Assembly: GCF_029873635.1 (NCBI RefSeq)
Contig: NC_080420.1
Span: forward strand, 31,859,032-31,923,031
Length of the DNA stretch: 64,000 nt
Reading direction: 5' to 3'
Source of the DNA: Malania oleifera
Taxonomy: Eukaryota; Streptophyta; Magnoliopsida; Santalales; Ximeniaceae
The translations under genes were made by a program, and so were the position numbers. Below, piece after piece: positions 44,385 through 55,525 of the stretch (positions are counted from its first letter, which is position 1; each line of letters opens with the position of its first letter). A model generated the notes under the pieces. It searched no databases and was not told the DNA's origin. It worked only from the letters and a program-made list of their open reading frames with translations.

Positions 44385-46520
44385 GCTTTGAATAACTGTC
44401 GACACTCCTCCTTTATTTTTTATTAGTTAATTAATTTATTTAAATTATTATTATTTTAAATTATCTATATTTTCATATATATATATATATACTCCAACTG
44501 TGTCTACTTTATTTATCTCATGAGATTCCATTTTGATCAGGCCAACCCCCAAGGACTGACTGAGCTGTAATGGTCTCAGAGCACTCGCTTAGACAATGTC
44601 TTTCTTAGGTATCAAATATGGAATCAATGATCCTAACAAAGGAAACACGGTATTGACACTAACTTAATGATCATCTTTATTGTTTTATTATTATAGTAAG
44701 ATAGTATGTGAAAGTAAATAATCGGCTAACATCTACATATTATATATACATATAAAATTATCGTGCTCCTACTCATAATTTTTTTTCGGGTCATCACATA
44801 GAAAATAGCCAAATTTTGGCTTCTACATGGGGCGGTCGACTTCACCTTAGAGGCTAGTCAATTGTCCACAAAAGTAAAGGGGCAATCAACCACACCTTGA
44901 GGTCGGCCGATTGTCTACACGCAATCTTGCTTTCTCCTTCAAAATTTCCATGAATGATGATTCTAATGCACAAATCTTACCTTCCCGTATCCTAAATGAC
45001 ATCTTGATTTGAAATCAGAATATGCATATGCAAAAATATAGAGAAATAAACAATGAATTCTATTTTTATCAAATATGCAAATTTTGAAATATGAGATGCC
45101 AAAACCAAATGTGGTTTCACATTGTGCATGCAAACCCCTCTTACAGTAATCAAGAGTCATTAAAAATGCGCAAGCACATTAAAAATTTACATGATACAAA
45201 CTCACTTCACAATAACAAACATAATTTCATGCAAAACAGTGATGAAACTTGAAAATAAAACAAAGAAGGGTGATAGAACTGACATGATGACGTGCGACAA
45301 TGTATTTCAAGTGGAAGAGTCACTATTAAAGTGCACACATTTAAGAATTACTCCAAAAAAGAAGAAAAGAGATTGATGTAATCTCTTCAAAACCCCTCCC
45401 AAAATGAAAATCTTTCTATCTCCTCAAAGCAACTCAAACTCTTTGTATTCTCACCTTTATCCGTCACTCAAATATGCAGGGAATAATCCCATGCATGGTC
45501 TATTTATAGACTATGCATGCTGGAGGAGAATCGGATTGGACATTTTGAATTTCAAATTCAAAACTCAAACCACCATAATCACCAATTGTCAACTAACAAC
45601 AACCCTCATCATTGCCTAACATATGGCAATGATCAAGACACTTGACAAACCTAAATCCATTGCACCCATCAAATCAACAATTAAAAATTTGAATTTTTAC
45701 TAAACCTATTGACCATCAAATAGGGATCAGTTGACTGCTATTGGGGTGACGTTAAAAGCTTACTTGTGCATGCACAAAAAAATAAGGAAAAAGGGCCCAG
45801 TCAACTGCCCCATGCAATGTTTCATTAATTTTGTTTTAACTTAATTTCTTCAAATATTCAATTAAGCTATGCATTTATTTGGACAAAACATGAATATCGA
45901 CAGTTCTTCTAGATCCACAAACATCACATGCTTGACACAAATAAGTGTTGGCATTTGAATATGAGACTTTTATTTACAATAGACCACTTTAGAGTAACTA
46001 GAATGAGGATGTGGGATTTAGATGAGAAAATAAATCAAATGGTCATTATCAATCTCATTGCTAGAGTATCAATAAGAGGCAACAACTCATTTGTTTGGAA
46101 AACCCTTAATAGGCTTGCAAATGGAAAGCCTATCAATAGAACGATAAAAAAAGGTAATAATGGTGGGTCGACCTTAACCTCAACTATGATGATCCAGGCC
46201 TTTGATAGAAAAATACAAAGGCTTTAATTCACCTATGATGACAAGATGGTGGTTGCCTAGGTGATTTCAAACTATAAAACATGGAAAAATATATTGAATA
46301 ATGGGAGCGTAATGTACATATTTTTATTATGTCACTTTAGGATAAATATTAACACCAATCACTTGAAGTTGGTTAGTACATTCCTAATGGGTTCTTCACC
46401 CCAAGAAAGCACATTTGATGGTCAATTTCTTGTTAAAAGACCCCATCAACCTACAACTACATATTCTAGCACATTTGATGATCAACTTCTTGTGTTAAAG
46501 ACCCCATCAGCCTATAACTA
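44385..46520. other. Unassigned repeat DNA, possible minus-strand LTR at about 44800-46000
   Basis: No coding families seen. 44830-44925 has spaced GTCGAC-like motifs (GTCGAC 44835, GTCAAT 44857, ATCAAC 44885, TCGGCCGA 44903). A TATA-like CTATAAATAG lies near 45505 on the minus strand, with CAGTTGACTG-like motifs at 45728 and about 45806 upstream of it. This is LTR-like, but I could not place edges. Confidence 0.35.
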
Positions 46521-46528
46521 CACTAGCA
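46408..46528 (+). repeat. 60-bp direct repeat, two units
   Basis: Units start at 46408 and 46468, each beginning AGCACATTTGATG and holding ACCCCATCA and TACAACTACA-like blocks. A third start (AGCACACC) appears at 46525 and is cut short. Confidence 0.8.
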
Positions 46529-47735
46529 CACCTTTTCTTGAACTCCTCAAGGGCCATTGGTTCAATACAACTTGTTGAGTTGCTCATGAAACTCCTTTCT
46601 TAGCATAATATTGAGGTTTTTTTATGTTTTGTTGCCATGTTAAGGAAGAGAGCCCAAAAAGGAGGTTTGTGGAGTAGATAATTTGCATGATAGAAACATG
46701 AAAGTAGGCAAATATGATTTCTCATGAAAGAGCTGCAATACGTAAAGTCATGTGAGGAATTGAAACCCCAATAAGGGCATCTAAGTTGGTTTTGGCTTTG
46801 AAGAAAAAGCTTCTAAGGTTTCTGCAGGCCAATGCAAATGTCTTTTCTTGGTCCCTACAAAGTTTGCATGCATTAACCCTCACATTATAGTCTATCAACT
46901 TAATATTCATTAACCAAGTAGTCGAAAGCTAGCCTACAAATAATTTTGTACTAGGAAATTGTTTTGACTAAATATAGTAAACATGAACTTAACGTCAATT
47001 AAAGAAAAAGCTCATGGCTTTATTTAATCTTACTCTATCACTAATTTCACCCCTTTGTTTAGTGAAATGGTTATGAGGTTATGTCATCTGCATAATCTAG
47101 CCCGCTCTTTGTTAGTACACACTTGTTGAAGTTCCAAAGGGCCATTGATTCAATATATGATTTCCTGATGAATCTCTTTATTGAGTGCAATATTGAAATA
47201 GTTTAGGGAGATTAATTAGTAACCAACTAATGTAATGTTGCCATATTAAAGAAGAGATCCCAAAAAGGAGGCTTATAAAGTAAAGATTTTGGGCAATAAA
47301 AACATGAAATTAGACTATATATGACCTCTCATAAAAGAGATGCAATAGGTAAACCGTGTGCAAATAACCTGGAGAAGAGCAGCCAAATTGGATTTTTTTT
47401 TTTTTTTGGGGCTTTGGGAAGTAAGTTTGAAGGAGAAACTTGTAAGGTTTATATGAGCCAATGCAAATGTCTTTGCTTGGTCCCTACAAGATATGACATG
47501 CTTTGACACACATTATATACCGACTTAACATATTAACCTATTGATTCCTTTACCAAGTGACCAAAGGCTAGCTGGCCTACGAATAATTTTGTATTAGGAT
47601 ATCATTTTTTACTACACGTAATAAATATGAACTTTACCTTAATTTTTTTATTAGAAAAACTTATGCTTTACTATATTTCATCCCTTTTGTTATAGAAAGG
47701 TTATGAGGTTGTTTTGATTGCATAGTCTCACATGG
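46521..47735. repeat. Tandem duplication of about 600 bp
   Basis: Unit 1 is about 46521-47100 and unit 2 about 47111-47735. Shared landmarks in the same order: GGGCCATTG (46551, 47139), CCCAAAAAGGAGG (46650, 47250), AATGCAAATGTCTTTTCTTGG (46832) with its copy at 47460, and GGTTATGAGGTT at the ends. Identity by eye is about 70-75%. No coding family is recognised. Confidence 0.75.
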
Positions 47736-49223
47736 TGATAATGTAGTGGATGGTGATGGTAGTAGGTAGTTGTGGCTAAGTTGAGGCTTATTGCAAGTAA
47801 CAATTAGTCATGTATGAGGAATTGATTGGTTTGTCATATTTACAATTAGTTGAAGTTTGACGACTTATTCAATGGTTGTCATTAACAGGTGCTATAAGAG
47901 TAATCCTAGTTTTGAATAGACCTGATCAAGAAAATTGACTTAAGGAGACATTATTGATATAAACTTGTAGATTGTTATTTAATAAAAAAAAGAAAAAAAA
48001 AACTGGTCGCTAGTGGTAGTATGGACTAAACCAAGGTTTCATCTTATAAAATGGTTGAAAACATGCACAAAAATTGTAGTTTACGTGTATGCGGGCGCGC
48101 GTGCATGCGTGTGATTTTAAGTTAAAGTCTTGTTTCACTCATTTTCTTAAGAGAAAAGTATATTATTTACCTTAACATACCAATATATAAGCTTTCACGT
48201 GACATTGACAGCCTTATTTATTTAGGATAAAAAATGAGACCTTAGACAATATGTGGGCCTAACCTACCCAAGCAGGCCCAACCAAAGCATGTTGAAGAAT
48301 TGGGCTTGGCTTTCTTAGCCTAGCCCCACATGGGACGAGGAACTTGTCCTAAGGCCTAGGCATGAGTTGGCCATACCAAATGATCAAGGTTATTTGGGAA
48401 ATAATTAATAACTTCATTGATAAGCCGCCACCTGGCCACACACTTAATTTCCTAACATGAAAAAAACCTGCAAATATAAGTTTTCTGCCTCAATTCACAT
48501 TCGCACACTCATTCTTTTCCTTTCTCAACTATAATTTTGCTATGACTCCACTATTAATTAAAGGATGCTTATACGGTTTTCAATCACCTTTCCCAAAATA
48601 TCATCGGTTTAGGGGTTATCTTATAATAACACTATTTACAAATCATAAATATATAAGGAGTTCAATAAATTATTTTTTATTCTAAAATTCAAATATATTG
48701 TTTTCCTAATTCTCCACCCTCTAAATAATAAATTTAAAAATATATATATATATATATATAAATATATATATATATATGAAGCATGAACATAATGTGTGCT
48801 CACTGGTAGCATCTAATTAAAGTAAACCCAAACAACACAAAACATAAAATAAAAAAAAAGAAAGAAATTAATGTAAGATTTGGCATTCTTTTAAGCGAAC
48901 AAGCAATATTTATCGTTGAGTTGAATTTGTATTAAGCTTTTTTTTTTAGCAATTTCATTTTCCTATCAAGCATAAGTAATATTTGCGCCTTCTTGAAAAC
49001 TTGATCAAAACATTTAAATGAATATTAAAGAAAATAAACAAATTTTTTTTTAATGGAGACCTATGCTTTATAACATTTTAAATTTTTTTTTTATATTTTC
49101 ATTAATTCACCAAGCCTGTACACTTATCTAAAATCATTTAAATTAATTATCAATTTTTCATTGCTTGAATATAATTTTGTATGAACATATAATCTTTTCA
49201 AACTAAACTTTCAAATTTATATT
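47736..49223. other. Unassigned AT-rich stretch
   Basis: No coding family seen. It includes an (AT)n run at 48738-48778 and a GC-richer block (48240-48460). Nothing points to a gene. Confidence 0.55.
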
Positions 49224-49350
49224 GTGTTTAGGAGTATGAATTTTATATGCTAAATTTAAATTTAAATAGATTCAAATAATTTTAATATAATTTTATATTA
49301 CATTTTATTTAAAACTATTACAATTCTAAATTCAAAATCCATCCAAACAC
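49224..49350. mobile_element. Possible small MITE next to the host exon
   Basis: About 127 bp begin with GTGTTTAGGAGTATGAATTTT and end with AAAATCCATCCAAACAC, so the ends are imperfect inverted repeats (GTGTTT...AAACAC) around an AT-rich centre. No clear target duplication (flanks ATT and TAA). It ends about 210 bp before the start codon at 49561. Confidence 0.4.
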
Positions 49351-49560
49351 TAACATTTTAAACTTTTGCCCAAAGAATTATGGAGTTCAAACTACTAGAA
49401 CAGCTTTATGATCAGATAAAATGTCGGACCGGTTTGAGCAACCCGATAAAAGTCGGGCCGGTTCGAACTTCTCCTTCAACCCGACCGTCCACCCCTCCCC
49501 CCAAAATATCGCCAACGGCTTCCGCCACCGCCCGACTGAAGCGAGTCATCGTCTTCCCCC

Positions 49561-49968
49561 ATGAGTCTCCTGAATTTTCGTCGTCCGCCCTCATATTTTC
49601 ATATTTCACAATTCACCCGTTGCCCTACCTCTCTCTCTTCACCTCACTCCTTCTCTCCTTCAATCCCTACACTTCCTCACTGTCCCAAACTTTTCATCAC
49701 ATACAATGCTTTCTCGGCTGCAGCTGTTCCCCCATTTCCCTCTTTCTCTCTCTCCAAACGAACCTTTACTTTCCGAGATTCTAGGGTTTCAAAAATTGAA
49801 GCTTCAGCGAGCAGTGAAGCAGAACTGTTCGATGCTGCTGCGACGGAGTTCGAGGATTTAACTGCCGATAGCGCTGTCTATCGGAACACGTTGAGATTGG
49901 TCGAGTGCTCGATGTTTGCCGCCGTTGCTGGACTGGCTTACATACTGAGCAACTCTCTCGCAATGGAG
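49561..49968 (+). CDS. Host gene exon 1: predicted plastid membrane protein (DUF2232-like)
   Basis: ATG at 49561 opens 136 codons ending GAG, followed by a good donor (GAG|GTTTGA) in phase 0. Residues 1-75 are rich in Ser, Pro, Phe and Arg with few acidic residues, like a chloroplast transit peptide. An acidic stretch follows (SSEAELFDAAATEFEDL), then YRNTLRLVECSMFAAVAGLA running into a hydrophobic segment. That last block resembles plant homologues of cyanobacterial DUF2232 membrane proteins; the name is from memory and tentative. The local base composition (GC-richer, C-rich upstream) is unlike the neighbouring transposons. The next exon was not found within the window. Confidence 0.65.
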
Positions 49969-50796
49969 GTTTGATTTAGCGATGCTTTTGCGTTGTTCGG
50001 TTGATTTCCAAATATTGTGCGATATTTTTCGATTTTAGCTGTTTAGATTGCAACATTGCAAGACCGTTGGTTAAACTATGGAGATTATTGGCAATTCGGG
50101 AAGAGATTTCGGAATTCACGTTGTTTGTAGACCCCAGCGCTTTTAGTTGAAGACACTAGGGTGGGAGTTTATCCTGAGTTAGAACAACGTTGGGAGTAGA
50201 TACCGGGAAAAGTTAGCACCCTAGTGAACCACGAAGTGGCACGAAAATTCTGAAACACGGTATATTCCTTTGGGAACCGTTAATCTAATGAGCCAAAGTG
50301 TTAATTCATTATTTTTCATGTATCATATTTTAATAGTTAAAATTGAGAACTCTAGTTTTGCTTGCATTGAATTTCTGAAAACAGTTTACATCAACTAGTT
50401 GCTGACTTTGGATTATTATGGTTTCAAGTTAAACATTTGCATTTTGACAACATTCTTTCTTCAAGAACAACATCCACTCACTCTGTTTTCAAGTTAGAAC
50501 TTGCAAACGTTATGCATTTCAGTTTAGCACTAGTCATTTTTCCACCTTGCTTTCTTCGAAAACAGAAATATATGTGTTGTACGTCTCTTTATCATTTTCA
50601 ATACAGAGCTACAATAATTTTCACTTCACTAATTTTTATCAATAAACAATTAGTAGGCACATGCTCTCCCCCTTTATAGCACTAATTGCCCTAAATATTT
50701 TTACACTCAGTTGGTCCCATGCCCAAACAAAGTAGTAGGGTCGTATTAGGTAGCTGAAACTACCGCAAAACTTGTTAGATCTTTATGACATGAATC
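49969..50796 (+). other. Presumed intron 1 start of the host gene
   Basis: AT-rich sequence from the GT donor to the first LINE insertion, with no recognisable coding or transposon sequence. If the gene is intact its first intron is longer than 14 kb and filled with the transposons to the right. Confidence 0.5.
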
Positions 50797-51439
50797 AACA
50801 ATAACAATAGTAACAACAACAAGCCTTAAGTCTCACTAAGTAGGGTTGGTTACATGATTCCCTTTCCACCAATTCACCCAATCGAAAGAATTTTCATCCA
50901 CTCGATTAAGAGCTATTAAATCCTTCCTCACTACCTCATTTTAAGTTATTTTAGGCCCACCCCTACCTATTTTCATGCCAGAAACAATAAGAAGTCACTC
51001 CTTTTCACAGATTCGTTGTTAAGCCTGTGTTTCAAATGTCCAAACCATCTAAGCCGCTCCTCTCTTATCTTTTCTTTGACTGGTGCTATACCTAGATTAT
51101 TGCATATACGCTATTCCTTAATCTATCTTTTAATATTATACCACTCTTCCACCTTAACATTTGCATTTTGACAACTTTTACTTTTTGTACATGTTGTTTC
51201 ATAGTTGCCCAACATTTTGAACCATAAAACATAGCTAGTCTTATAGACGTCTTATATAACTTTCTTTATTATTTTAAGGGTATTCTACGATCACACAACA
51301 TGCCTGATGCACTCCTCCATTTTATCCAACATGCTTTAATTTTACGTATTACATCATTTTCAATTTCCCCTTCCACTTGCATAATAGATCCAAGATATCA
51401 AAATCTAAAAGTGCTATTAATTTATTGATTATTAAACTT

Positions 51440-51926
51440 AATCTTGTCTCCACTACTCCTCCTTGTTACTGAAATTACATTTCATATATTCTGTCTTATT
51501 CCTACTTATCCTAAAATCTTTAGACTCAAAAGTGGTTCTCCAAAGTTCTAACTTAGGTCACTCCACTTCTACTTTCATCAATCAAGACAATATCATCTAC
51601 AAGCAACATACACCAAGTGATCTTGTTTTGAATATTTCTAGTGAGTTCTTCAATCACTAAATTAAAAAATAAGGACTCAAAGTAGAACTTTGATGTACAC
51701 ATGTTGTGATTGGAAAATATCTAGATTCCCCCTCCTGTAGTCCTAACGCTAGTCGTTACACTATCATACATATCCTTAATAACCTCAGTATTTCTACTGC
51801 ATGTCCCCTTCTTTCCTAAGACCTATCAAAGAGCTTCCCTAGGTATTTTGTCATATGCTTTCTCTAGGTCAATAAAAACCTTATGGAAGTCCCTCTTCTT
51901 TTCCCCAAAATTTTCCATTATTCTTC
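51440..51926 (-). pseudogene. RTE LINE reverse transcriptase, C-terminal part
   Basis: Minus-strand pieces: FIDLEKAYDKIPREAL (about 51880), VIKDMYDSVTTSVRT (about 51770), and the catalytic region LVDDIVLIDESR (about 51600-51560) where RTE elements have FADDIVLV. The two Asp of the catalytic pair are present. Stops separate the pieces. Confidence 0.83.
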
Positions 51927-52145
51927 TTAAATATAAATAGCTTCTATTGTCGATCTCCCAGACATAAAACAAAATTGATTCTCTGAAAATCTTATTTCTA
52001 GTCTTATTCTTTGTTCAATTACCCTTTCCCAATAGTTCATCTTATGACTCATTATCTTAATTCTACAATAGTTATTACAAATTGTAATATCACCTTTGTT
52101 TTTATATAAATGTATTAACGTGCTTTTCCTCCATTCCTCTGGCAT
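51927..52145 (-). pseudogene. RTE LINE reverse transcriptase, N-terminal part
   Basis: The frame reads MPEEWRKSTLIHLYKNKGD, ICNNYCRIKIMSHKMNYWER, VIEQRIRLE and FSENQFCFMSGRSTIEAI. These are the standard RT blocks (PEEWR, NYR.I..M.H..K..ERV, QFGFM.GRST) of plant RTE elements; several consensus Gly are replaced by Cys or other residues. Confidence 0.9.
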
Positions 52146-52204
52146 TTTCTTGGTTTTTTGAATAATGTTGAATAGATTAGTTAACCATATACTTCCTTTA
52201 TCTC

Positions 52205-52730
52205 CTAAACATTTCCAAACTTCAATTGTACGTTATCTAGTCCTATATATTTCCCACTTTTCATCCTTTTTAAAGCCATCTTAACTTCAAGGACTCTAAT
52301 CTTTTCCTCATTTGTCACTTCCAAGTTCAATCTTTCATTTTGTTGTTCATTAAACAACTTATCAAAGTATCTCCGCCACCTCTCTTTTAAGCCTTCTTCT
52401 CTAGTTAAAACATTATCATTCTTGTCTTTTATACATTTTACATTACTTAAATCTTTGTATTTTCTTTCTCTAGCTCTAGCAAGTTTATAAATGTCTCTTT
52501 CTCTTTCTTTTGTATTTAGTCTATTATATAAAGTATCACAAGCTCTATGTTTAGCTTCACTAATAGTTTTTCTTTGCATATTTTCTTTCCTTTTGTACTG
52601 TTCAAGGTTTTATATATTTCTACAGCTTTGCCGTATTTTATATTAGTTTCTTTTTGTTTAGTAGCTTTTTGGACTTCATGATCCCATCACCAACTTTCTT
52701 TACTGCTTGAGTATCTTTCTTTGGACTCAC
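52205..52730 (-). pseudogene. RTE LINE endonuclease-RT linker
   Basis: The open part (52579-52205) has LYNRLNTKERERDIYKLARA, VKCIKDKNDNVLTREEGLKE and RWRRYFDKLFNEQ, then VLEVKMALKRMKSGKYIG. Upstream to 52730, KESW-stop-WDHEVQKA matches the KESWWWNEEVQ block of the family. It joins endonuclease and RT in a single normal protein. Confidence 0.88.
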
Positions 52731-53189
52731 ATAAAATCTCTTTTGCTATCTTTATGATAGAGTTAGCTATCGTATTCCAAATAGTATTTGTATCTAACTA
52801 CTCCCATTGTCCAATACACAGTTTGATGATTTTATCTTTGAATTATTACTATATTTTCTCCTTTCCAGCTCCACCACCTAGTCCACTTGTGTTGATTATG
52901 TTACTATTCTCTTCCATTTTTTAGTATGTATATATAATAATATGACTCTATGGTTTTGTAGCAAAACTTTCACCTGGAATAAATTTACAATCCTTACTTA
53001 TTTGGTTTTTATTTGGCCCATTCTTGAAAGTTATTAATAAAGCAAGTATTAAATATAACCAAATTGTAAGACATGGCAAAATCTAAAATTTTATCACCAA
53101 CCTCGTTTTTGAAGGCAAATTAAGTTAATTTTATTTCTGAACATTGTTTCCACTACTATTTCCATACTCTTGCCTGTAAGAAATGACCC

Positions 53190-54288
53190 CTCTCCCTTTT
53201 CTTGGCAGAAGTTGAGCAGTAGGAGTGTTTTAGCTATGATGGCTGGTATTAGGCCAACATTCTTTTGTTCCATCTTGGCAAGGACCATAGCAGCTCCATA
53301 GGTAGTAATATTAGCAACATAGGAGATTAGTACTAGTCCATATATTGCAAGTGCCAATAACTGAAGATGGTACTCAGTGTTAGGGTCATAAAGGTGCTGT
53401 TGAAACACCTCTCAACTTCACTATAGTTCCACCCTTCTGTCTACCCCTTTTCTTGCTTTTATCAATGAATTCCTTCGATTGCCATCCCATTGTTTGGATC
53501 AAACCCCTGGTTGGAGAATTCTTTGAATCATAAATATGCACCTATTTTTGGCTTGGTTAGGGGATGCAGAGCAACTTCTCATAAGCCCCAATAAGGACCA
53601 AGTTAGTGGGTCCAAATGTGGGGAAACAGTAGGATGGATCCTAGTCTTGGATGAATATATCGATGGTTCCCCAATTGATTTTCACTTCCAATACATCCAT
53701 GATTCTACTGCATTTGGCATTGAATCAACTCTGACTTGCATATGAGAATTGATTCCAACAACCCAATACACTACTGATATCATGGGTCTTTACTCGGAGC
53801 TACATGGTATCTGGTAGGTACTCTAGTAAACATTCAGAAGGGCGTCCCCTTCCTTTGTTCGTCGCCTCTTGGAATTTGGTGCCTCCTTAGATTTTCTAGT
53901 TATCTCACAAGGAATCTTGTATCATAGAGCGCAGTAGTCTCTACCATGACAAAGAATAGAAACAAAGCAAACAAAAGGGGGTTAGTATAGGTTATATTAA
54001 CAGGTATATGGCTCTTGGTGTATAAACTAGCATGGGGTTATTGATGACGGCCCTACACTATAGGTATAGGAATGTGGTGTTTTTAGTGCAGAGTTTTTCG
54101 CTTTATTTGAGGTTCTAAAGGTTCTCAAATTGTATTCTTTGTTGCCAACATAGGCTAATAAGGCCCGTAATCCTTACCCATTATAGGCTACAAGTGCAAA
54201 GGCTTCAATTTGAGTGAGGGTTTTTCATAAGGCCTATACAGAGGACGGTACTCCACGGAGATTTGACTACTTCTTCCCTCTCCTAATT
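53190..54288 (-). pseudogene. DUF7745-like pseudogene, left arm of inverted repeat
   Basis: The minus-strand frame (53408 downward) starts MFQQHLYDPNTEYHLQLLAL, then AIYGLVLISYVANITTYG and GLIPAIIAKTLLLLNFCQEK. These fit the plant mobile-domain-like family DUF7745, where AIYGLVLFP and PAILAETF..L..CR are typical (name from memory). The frame is cut by the LINE at 53188. The whole 1.1 kb matches 54446-55525 in reverse orientation. Confidence 0.65.
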
Positions 54289-55525
54289 CCTAACGGTGAG
54301 CATCCAGGTATAGAATTTGTGCAGTGTTGATGTACAGTGTGTGCATGAAGCAAAAAAATAACAAAAAAATAATGTAAAATATAGTAACACACTAGGTTAG
54401 CAAATAATAAGAGAAAATCATGAAAAACAATCAAAGGAACCCGGAGAGGGGAGAAGTAGTGACACCTCTGTGGGGCACCATCCTCTGTATAGGCCTCATA
54501 AGAAACCCCTCACTCAGATTTTACTCTTTTCGCATGTAGCCTGTAATGGGTGAGGATTAGGGGCCTTACTAGCCTGTGTTAGCAACAGTGAGGACAGTTT
54601 GGGAACCTTTAGAACTGTAAGTAGTGACGAAACTCTGCATCAGAAACCCCACACCTCCTAAATACCCATAGGGTGGGGCCATCTCAATAACCCTGTGCTA
54701 ATTTGCATTGTAGGACATTGGGGCCATATGGTGTTGATATAACTTGTATTAACCCCCTTTTTGTTTACTTGGTTTCTATTCTTTGTCTTGGTAGAGACTA
54801 TTGCATTCTATGATACACCATGCCTTGTGAGATCACTAGAATATCTGAGGAGGCACCATAATCAGAGTGGTGATAGGCTAAGGAAGGGGATGCCTTGTCA
54901 AAAAGTAAATAAGACACCAATGCCAGTCGGAGTCAAGAGCCATGATATTAGTAGCCTACTAAGTTGTTGGAATCATTGTTAGAGGTAGATCAAAGTCGGT
55001 TCAGTGTCATATACGATAGAATTATGGAAGTACTAAAAGTGGAAGGGCTATCAACATACTCATTCAACACTAAGGTCCATCTTGTTGCTACTTCACATTT
55101 GGACCCACTGACTTGGTCCCTCTCATTGATTAATATGAGGAGTTGCTCCATGTACTTAAAACGACCCAAAACTAGATGTATATATATGATCCAATGACTT
55201 CTCTGACTAGGGCCTTGATCCAAGTAATTGGAGGGCAAGCAAAGGAATTCATTGATAAAGAAGGGAGAGACAGAAGGGTGGCACTAAAGTGAAGCAGTGA
55301 TGTGTTTCAACAAGCAACTCTATGACCCTGACCTTGAGTGTGGTCTTTAGTTATTAGCTCTTGCGGTCTATGGACTGATATTACTCCCCTCTGCTGCTCA
55401 TATTATTGACTATGGAGCTGTTATGGTCTAAGCTGAGACTAAACAAAAGAATGTCAGCCCGTACCAACCATCATAGCTGCAAGACTCCCTCACTCAACTT
55501 CTACTGAGAAAAGGGAGAGGGGTCG
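53190..55525. repeat. 1.1-kb imperfect inverted repeat, head to head
   Basis: Left arm 53190-54288, right arm 54446-55525, spacer about 157 bp. Shared blocks in mirrored order include GAATTCATTGATAAA (53473 side and 55236 side), ACAGAAGGGTGG, GAAAAGGGAGAGGGGTC (arm outer ends), and the 5' block CCTCTGTATAGGCC (about 54230 and 54488). Arms are roughly 75-85% alike by eye. It is a duplicated gene start, arranged divergently. Confidence 0.8.

Larger units (their letters stand above)
50797..53188 (-). mobile_element. RTE-type LINE, 5' truncated and internally deleted
   Basis: The minus strand runs from endonuclease start (LTGKSMEIVVETM, about 53185) through reverse transcriptase to a 3' end with GGCTTGTTGTTGTTAC, a TTG-type tail as in plant RTE elements (50797-50823). 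The endonuclease middle is missing: LICLQK at about 53100 is followed at once by FKNEVGDKILDFAM. It lies in the left arm of an inverted repeat. No target duplication was seen. Confidence 0.87.

Noticed and set aside
49380-49784. Upstream frame of 134 residues overlapping the host exon
   Set aside because: It is a different frame from the transit-peptide frame, has no recognisable end and covers the likely 5' UTR.
53536-53745. Plus-strand frame in the left arm
   Set aside because: Antisense of the DUF7745-like pseudogene.
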